64,000 nucleotides of DNA from Aspidiotus rigidus (taxonomy: Eukaryota; Arthropoda; Insecta; Hemiptera; Diaspididae). The stretch's first letter is position 1, and every line of letters begins with the position of its first letter. This document shows, in pieces, positions 57,361-64,000 of the stretch. The position numbers were made by a program, and so were the translations under genes. The notes below the pieces were generated by a model. That model saw nothing but the letters and a program-made list of their open reading frames with translations. It made no database searches and was not told the origin of the DNA. The DNA lies in NCBI GenBank assembly GCA_035079385.1, contig JAVHKY010000052.1:6696001-6760000 (forward strand), read 5' to 3'.

Positions 57361-57862
57361 CAACGGACTGAATGAAAGACTAGGACAAACATTGGTGAAC
57401 AGGATTAGGTATAAAATAGATGAAAAAGAAAGGAAATGTGCTTGGTCAATGATCGCTCGGCAATGCGTACAAGAATACGACACTATCCACTCATCTACAA
57501 AATTCTCTCCGAGTTATCTAATGTTAGGAAAGTTCCAACCTATCTCCCCTTTTCATGTAAACACAAATTCTAACACAGATGATTTGAAGGTCGCATACCA
57601 AAATTCACCTGATTTCCACAACAGAAATAAATTGCATTATGATCAAAGTAGAAATGAAGCAGATTTTAAAATAGGGGACAAAGTGTATGTAGAAAACGGG
57701 AAAAAATTGAATAGGGAGAAATTAGATCCTATCCGCATAGGACCGTATAAGATTGTAAAGAAAATTTTGAATTCTATTTACAAAGTGAGTATTGAAAATA
57801 GAGGAAAGAATGATACTCGATTATATCACGTTTCAAAAATTTTCGAAAATTTTCAACGGTAA
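57361..57862 (+). pseudogene. gypsy integrase C-terminal half, opposite orientation
   Basis: It begins at the third catalytic residue region (NGLNERLGQTLVNRIRYKID), then CAWSMIARQCVQEYDTIHSS, KFSPSYLMLGKFQPISPF, and a C-terminal domain DFKIGDKVYVENGKK ... LDPIRIGPYKIVKKILNSIY. The first two catalytic Asp regions are missing. It faces away from gag with LTR-like sequence between, so the locus is rearranged or holds two elements. Confidence 0.85.
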
Positions 57863-59839
57863 ACTCGAAGAACTGATTTAGTCTGTCCGCTGTTCCAGCG
57901 AACATACGGGTTCGGCGTCATAAGAACATGTCTGACGAGCGCCAGACAGTGAGCTAATTCAGTGATTTCTTCATCTCAAAAAATTTAATATACGATCAAA
58001 TAATTGCTTCAAAATAAAAATTAGGTATCTACCTGACCTCTGTGCTTACCTTTGTTCGCAGCCAAATTGGGGGGATGAAAGATAGCGAGTATCTCTACTA
58101 TCTTGTTTCTTTCTATTCGGGCAGTTCATGTGTGAACGCGTTTCGATTGTTTGTTAATGTTAATTCGATGTACCTAACGATTATATTATTTCGTCTACTT
58201 TAGTTCGTACAATCTACTCGTACTCATTACGAGTACACGTCTTATTTTTATAAATTTGTTAATTCTTTCTTTTGATAATTATTTAATTCGATACTCCGTG
58301 TATAACGGCATAAATTGTTTTTGATTCGATTCAACTCATCGCATCGACACAATAAAGTGTTTTCGTCAAAAAGGAAAATATCTAATTTTTAATCATCTTA
58401 CATGTATCTATTGCAAACTGTGTGTCATAAAATACTTTTTGTTAATAAATTATCATAATTGGTCAAGTTTGGTCCAAAAAATAACTGGATTATCAAAATT
58501 ATCCCCTTTTTAGTAACCATTTCTGTTACTTGTCCAAATTTCAGTAATTCTATCATTGTCTTCCAATATTTCAAAGAGGAGAAATTCATCATAGTTGACA
58601 ATAAGTCGTATTCATGTATCCTTTTTTTTAATGGCAGCTGATGATATAATTATATCTCAAAGTACAACAGCAACTTGGAATCAAAATATGTACAACACAT
58701 GAAATTGATATTGGAATTTGTATCACTAAAAAAAAAAAATCACAACACAGTCATAAGATTGCATGTCTTGTAACAACGCACGGTAGAGCGCAGCTGCATA
58801 TAATCAGCAATGCTTGGTGGGAGAAGTTGAGGAAGTATTATGGCAGCAACCTCTTTTTGATTGAATGTTCAAAATTGTAAATTTATCTTATTTTAATGAA
58901 TATGAAGTCAATATTGTGCTACGATGCATTGATTCTTCTTGTATTTATTTATCGAGTCTTTCAAATTGTTACTTCAGGTTTGATATGATAGTTGTCAAAT
59001 TGTGTTGAATAAACTGGCCTTAACTGATGTTCCTAGACGTTCATTGGTTTTTTGTTGTTTTATCATGATCAATCATGGTTTATGAGGGATGATCAAGTAC
59101 ATCGAGTTTGTTTGTATATAATTTTCATACAGTAGGCCTGCTTCTTATTCATATTACGAGTATTATGCTCCAGTTTGGTATCTACATTTGTCAGGCACAG
59201 TGTATACAATCTCGTTTTGTGATATTTATAATCACTGGTCAAAGTTTGTAATAATACTATAGATTTCTGTCAAATATTCATTCTATTTAGAAAAAATGTT
59301 GGTTACATCATCATCCCAATTTTTGAACGTTTAGAGGATCTACTATTCACTTATTAAGGTATCAATGAATTAAATTGATATTTGAACGTTGAGTTTCAAA
59401 TTAGCTTCTTTTAATAAACACAGATGAAATGAGAAATGTTGAAGTTGTTGCGGGATTGAGATGAATTGCTGGAACTAGTTGTAGCAATATGAATGAATGT
59501 AACAAGAGTATCCAAACAAAAGAAATGAATGATTTTAGAATATCCTAGTAAACATGAAATTGATATTGAGCTATAATATATTTATCTTAATTTTTCATTA
59601 CTGATACATCTTGCGTGAATTCGTTATTTAAGATTTGATGGGATTGGACTGCTATACAATTGACAAAATTGTTGTCGTCCATATGAAAGTGAAGAGGACT
59701 ATTGATTTTGAATAGAATACAAGAGACTGAGATAATTATTCAATAGTCTGAAAGCCAAAGCAAAATTTTTCAAGTTGCGTTTTTTCTAACAATCTCAAAG
59801 CTGAAAGATAGTTCCTGCACTCTGGAGGCATGATCGGAC
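57863..59839. other. non-coding; repeat pair
   Basis: 58750-58860 (ATAAGATTGCATGTCTTGTAACA ... GGCAGCAA) matches 60482-60592 in direct orientation with changes. A possible 3' LTR of the integrase fragment just after 57863 could not be delimited. Confidence 0.5.
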
Positions 59840-59979
59840 GTAGAGTCCATTTGCCGAAAACGGGGAGTGATGTCACAACCCAAAGGTACCTCGCGATGCG
59901 AGAGAAGTCGCCCTGCAAGCACCAAAACGTAGAATTTAGGTTGTGACGTCACTTTCCTTTTTCGGCAAATTGACTATAC
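59840..59979. mobile_element. small TIR element (140 bp)
   Basis: Left GTAGAGTCCATTTGCCG and right (reverse) GTATAGTCAATTTGCCG continue through TGA(T/C)GTCACAACC. No clear target duplication. Confidence 0.65.
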
Positions 59980-61154
59980 AAGGTCATGTAATTTGTGTCG
60001 TTTACTTTTCAATCGTTCTTTCACTCAATCTAACATATCTTCATATTTTGTAATCCAGCGAGCGCCTATTTATTAGGAACAAAAACTGAACAAAGTTTAA
60101 TTGACACAATATCCAAATCAACAATCAGAGAAACATTCTTTCTTAGTTGTCCAAAACATAAAGTTTGCATGATCATCAATTAGGGTATACGTCAATTCAA
60201 CTTTGTACGGAAGATCAGGCCACAAACCTCATCCAGCCTGCCTTGGGCTGCGTGTCTCTGGTGTCAACGTTCCTACAATAAGCAAAAAAGTTACGCTAAA
60301 GCGCCTTTGTTAGGCAGTACGCAGTAAATACAAGCACACCTACTCGCAATATTCGGACGAGCGCTTCGTGAATGTTTGTAGAAATATAAAATGGAGGCCG
60401 AAAAAGAGAAGCAATTGCAACTGGTTTGTGGCTTGTACATAAGACGAGCACAAACCTAAGAAACCAATACAACAACATACAGGTATAAGATTGTAAGTCG
60501 TGTAACACTGCTTTGTGGCGCAGCGGCACATAGTCGGCAATGCAAGGAGAGAAAAGTTAGGAAGGTATTGTGGCAGCAATGCAAATAAATTTGTACAATT
60601 TCTCAACTAAATTTACTTCCAATATCATCAAAAACGAACCATTGTTACTTTCCATTCACAAATTTAACAAAGAACAAGCTACCACACAATCCGAGGTAGT
60701 AAGAGGTTTGGGTAGACACCTACAACTGTTTCTCTCCCTCCTTGCACATGAAGACGTCATAATTAGAAATGAGGTAAAGATGAATACTCTAAACTAGTAC
60801 TAGACTTTCAGTCATTCTGCAGTCTGCTGCAACTGATTTCAACAATTCACCTACAACTCTCATTATTCTATTGAGTAGTAGTTCCCTTCTCCTTGAACAA
60901 AGAATTGGCATTTGAAACAAATTCCCGACAATACATTTATTCTTTATCTCGACTGTAGTTCGAGTCCATGCCAAATCAGGACCAAAATAGATTGAATCTC
61001 ACTAATTACAAATTATCAATAGTCAATTGGCGATCCAAGAATTTTTTGCGATATTTTGAACAAAAATACGTAAAACAGAGGACAAATATTTTTATTGCAA
61101 AAAATCCGGTTTAAATGAACAGCAGAGCAAAATATACTCCAAATGAAGGACAAT

Positions 61155-61265
61155 TTCACTTTGCGCAAATACCCTGAAAAAGGGGGACCATTTTGCGCAA
61201 GTTATACGAAGTAGGAGCCACCCCCTCCCCCCCCCCCCCCCCGATAAAGGAAGCATTTTGCGCAA
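61155..61265. repeat. TTTGCGCAAA palindrome cluster with a C-run
   Basis: CTTTGCGCAAATA, TTTTGCGCAAGTT and TTTTGCGCAAATA within 110 bases, with CCCCCTCCCCCCCCCCC then CGATAAAGG between the last two. The C-run plus CGATAAA resembles the boundary box at 32763. Confidence 0.7.
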
Positions 61266-62236
61266 ATAAAAATGAAATGTAAACGTACATTTTTCTTCTC
61301 ACTTCAAACAAGCTTAGGGACTCTCTGAGGAATCAACGTGATTAAAAATGTACGTACGCATAGCTTCGCCGCGTCTGTATCTATCTATCTATTCTATTCT
61401 ATCTATCTATCTATCCTAATAAAAACCATCCATTTACGCGCTCCCTCGCGACTCATACCCGATTTTACCCAAGTCGATAAAATACGAAATTGCTATGTAA
61501 AAATTACGTTTTCTCTTCGAGTCCGATGCCCGCGATCTGAAAAGTAGCTAAATTAATGGCTAAATTCTTCGTTCAAAAAGGAATGCTTATCATTTTGTTG
61601 ATATTGTTGAGATAGATACGTCTATCTTGATCCTTGCACACTCGCAAATACATGGTTACCAAAAATACCGTCTCGGCTGTAACGGTTCAACCGAGTTCAC
61701 TGTCCCTGTCTTGTAAAGTTCAAGAGGTCAGTTCGAACGATTTTATCGGTTGACAAATTAATACAGCTAATTTGTCAACCTCAGTCAGTCAACAGATATC
61801 GGTATTTCAGGTTGTACTTTTTGACGATGGCTGGAAAATTAGCTAATTTAATAGCTAAATTTTTCGTCTTCCTTTTTCGTTCTAAAAAATGACGCCTTCT
61901 TATCAATCATCGCCGGGATTATTTTTGATGTTTTATTTATTACTGTCCAGCTACGAGTACATTCGAAATTTCGTACCGTTACATTGTGAATTATTATTTC
62001 TTTTTGACCTTATCATTGTGCCTACGAAATCAGCTCTATTATGGTCGAATCGTAAGCGCACACATCCTTTTCTATGGGACGGATTGGTTTCAATATTGAG
62101 AATTGAATTCAAAATTGGAGGAGTTCCAAAAAGAGGAAATAGATTTGATGAAATATTGAAAATTGAGCTAACTATAGCAGGAGAGACTCGGAAAAATTGA
62201 GACTTTCGAGCTTTATAAGATAGATAAGAGTTAGGA
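61266..62236. other. non-coding with (CTAT)n
   Basis: ATCTATCTATC/CTATTCTATT repeats at 61378-61417. Frame 61889-62200 has no recognised family. Confidence 0.45.
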
Positions 62237-62616
62237 AGGACTCGACGTGAAGAATAACTGTTAGTTGGAGGTGGGTGGACCCGAAGGAATATACTGAGGG
62301 CCTTGAGAAATTTTGTTCTAATTAAGCTAAATGAAGGAAGGGATTTTCAAAGTCTCAACTCAATCAACTCGAGAATGGGAGGAGTTATTTTATTTGCATG
62401 TAAAAAAGAGAGGTCATAGAACTAATCATTGCTGAAAATTGGAATGACTGTAGTAAAAAATTATTCTGTCAACATATAATACATACAAAATTTCAAAAAA
62501 AAATCTTATGTATAGAAACAGTGAAAGAGGAAAAGGAAAATGAATGAACTAATCTTAGAATCGAAACTTTTTCCTTCTATTAATTTGTAGATTAGAGGAG
62601 GATGACACGTAGAATC
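62237..62616 (+). repeat. dispersed repeat, copy 2 (see 1767-2141)
   Basis: Direct-orientation partner of the block at the other end of the window. Confidence 0.8.
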
Positions 62617-62824
62617 ATTATTAACAGTTTTTATCACACTCGTAACAGATTGAAAGTCAATGGTGGAACACAGGTTGTAATTTTGAAACCGAAATTTTGA
62701 ATTTTACGAAGAGTCGAAATTATAAAAATTTAAATAAAGATCAAAATTCACAAAATTAAAATTAAAATAAAAATACACAAAATTAAAATTAATATTTTAA
62801 GTCCACAATTGACCCTTTATTCTA

Positions 62825-62865
62825 ACGCGACCGGTTTCGTACAAGTGCAGTACATCATCAGGCGT
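62825..62865 (-). ncRNA. hammerhead-like ribozyme motif 3' of the second PLE
   Basis: Minus strand: ACGC (stem I 5'), CTGATGA, one extra T, stem II GTAC-TGCACTT-GTAC, GAAA, palindromic ACCGGT as stem III, C (cleavage position), GCGT (pairs with ACGC). The layout, including the extra base, is the same as at 21322-21360 although stems differ in sequence, which supports conserved structure. It lies about 70 bases after the PLE stop codon. Confidence 0.6.
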
Positions 62866-62935
62866 AACTGAGCAACATTGCGGAGAATAACCTACGAGTG
62901 ATACGTAAGAGAATAAATAAACGAAAAAAGAAAAT

Positions 62936-64000
62936 TCATGTACGAACAGGTGACTCATCTAGCATGTAACGTATGAAAGGATTGAAAAAAACGTCTGAGT
63001 CATTTAGAACATTATTACAGTGTCGATTTATAGAGTTTAAAGTATAATACTCTTCTAAGCGGTTCATCTTAGCTCCTTTCTCACAATATTGGAGGGGGGA
63101 GGCAACGACTCCATCGAAGCTGTGGTTTTCTTGGTTACAATGTCTAGCCATGGCTGAGGGAGAATCTGGTGACTTTTTTGAGGAATTTTGAAGATTTTTG
63201 AAATCACGTAGATGTTCATTGAACCTAATCTTTATAGATCGACCAGATTGGCCGATATAAACATCGCCACACGTACATTTCAGTTGATAGATTCCAGACT
63301 TCTCCAATTTTGGGATAGGATCTTTGAGGCAAGATAGGTTTTTTACCTGATTTAGAAGGTAAAATACAACCTTATAATCATATCTTTGGAGCTCTCGAGC
63401 CACGGAATGAGAACCCTTTCCCAAGTAGGGAAATCGAATCCAGGATTTTACTGAAGTGGAGGAGGGCGGCAAGATAGAGGAATTACTTATAGGATTCAAT
63501 GAAGGTTTAAACCATTGGTTGATACAATTGGAAAATTCGATCGATGAAGCAGATGAAGACAACATTAGGCGGAGACTTTTTCGTTTGATTAATTTCCGAA
63601 CATCAACCTTTAATTCATTTTTCTCGGCGATTTGTTCGATAAAACACGTTTCTTTCTCCTTGGCCTCCTGGCTAAGAGGAAGGCGCAGCATTCTGTTGAT
63701 GGACGAGTGAACCACAGATAGTTTTTGAGATATAGGGTGGAGAGATCGATTATGAATGGATACACCAGTGTAGTGAGGTTTCCGATATACCGAAAAATTA
63801 GGTGTCAATAAGTTGTCATTAATCTCGTCAGTTTCTAATGATATGGTTAAGTCCAGATAATTTGCGAGGTGGTTCGAATGTGTGATATCGAATTTTAATT
63901 TTGAGTCATAACTTTGAAGATCTTCAGAAAACAGGTCAAGCTCACTGTCAGTGCCAGACCAGATACAAAACACGTCATCTACAAACCTATACCATAATAT
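62936..64000 (-). CDS. Penelope-like element RT (end) and GIY-YIG endonuclease, runs off the window
   Basis: 345 codons are open from 63973, and the frame continues to the window edge. RT catalytic region: RFVDDVFCIWSGTDSEL at the very end of the window. Then NYLDLTISLE, SIHNRSLHPISQKL, and the linker VKSWIRFPYLGKGSHSVARE. The endonuclease has all expected residues: SGIYQLKCTCGDVYIGQSGR, SIKIRFNEH, the CCHH-type spacing with HCNQENH, and a late Glu (RLEEYYTLN). Unlike the PLE at 21962-23367 there is no stop or shift, so it may come from a recently active family. Upstream half not visible. Confidence 0.92.
   Translation of the reverse strand: MLWYRFVDDVFCIWSGTDSELDLFSEDLQSYDSKLKFDITHSNHLANYLDLTISLETDEINDNLLTPNFSVYRKPHYTGVSIHNRSLHPISQKLSVVHSSINRMLRLPLSQEAKEKETCFIEQIAEKNELKVDVRKLIKRKSLRLMLSSSASSIEFSNCINQWFKPSLNPISNSSILPPSSTSVKSWIRFPYLGKGSHSVARELQRYDYKVVFYLLNQVKNLSCLKDPIPKLEKSGIYQLKCTCGDVYIGQSGRSIKIRFNEHLRDFKNLQNSSKKSPDSPSAMARHCNQENHSFDGVVASPLQYCEKGAKMNRLEEYYTLNSINRHCNNVLNDSDVFFNPFIRYMLDESPVRT

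Overview
This is an AT-rich, intron-rich animal nuclear sequence, almost certainly from an insect. The only clear host gene is the 5' half of taiman (tai, the insect SRC/NCOA p160 coactivator of the ecdysone and juvenile hormone receptors). It lies on the minus strand. Six coding exons between 24462 and 6790 give an open frame: a basic NLS-like start, bHLH, a Gln-rich linker, PAS-A and PAS-B. A phase-compatible upstream coding exon is proposed at 50867-50590. The 3' half (LXXLL and activation regions) is not in the window. A hemipteran origin is only a guess from the size and repeat load of the introns.

Everything else is mainly transposon sequence in or beside the tai introns. Region by region: 1-6690 holds a non-LTR retroelement tail, a non-autonomous Helitron and a nearly intact Tigger/pogo element, the last two both inserted in one (TAA)n tract. 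6790-10875 holds tai exons 2-6 (counted from the MNASN exon). 10876-24397 (intron) holds decayed Helitron ORF pieces, foldback/MITE elements, a 5'-truncated Ty3/gypsy element and a Penelope-like element (PLE) with a hammerhead-like ribozyme motif. 24792-27195 is a Helitron containing a TA-flanked element that contains a perfect 93-bp-arm hairpin element.

28.3-32.4 kb and 44.4-46.6 kb share long unclassified repeats. 32.8-43.35 kb is a broken Ty1/copia element interrupted by a gypsy element (TGTA duplication, 234-bp LTRs), itself interrupted by a Helitron, and separately by a tRNA-derived SINE (13-bp duplication). 48.2-49.1 kb holds a PIF-type MITE and a Mutator-like remnant. 54.2-57.9 kb holds a rearranged gypsy element with gag and integrase in opposite directions. 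62.8-64 kb holds the 3' half of a well preserved PLE, again with a hammerhead-like motif downstream.

The signals most worth following are: (i) two hairpin ('foldback') elements with 12-bp target duplications and arms that match each other within a copy better than between copies; (ii) ribozyme motifs beside two PLEs; (iii) the multi-level insertion nests with exact target duplications; and (iv) a short conserved box found at several retroelement boundaries.
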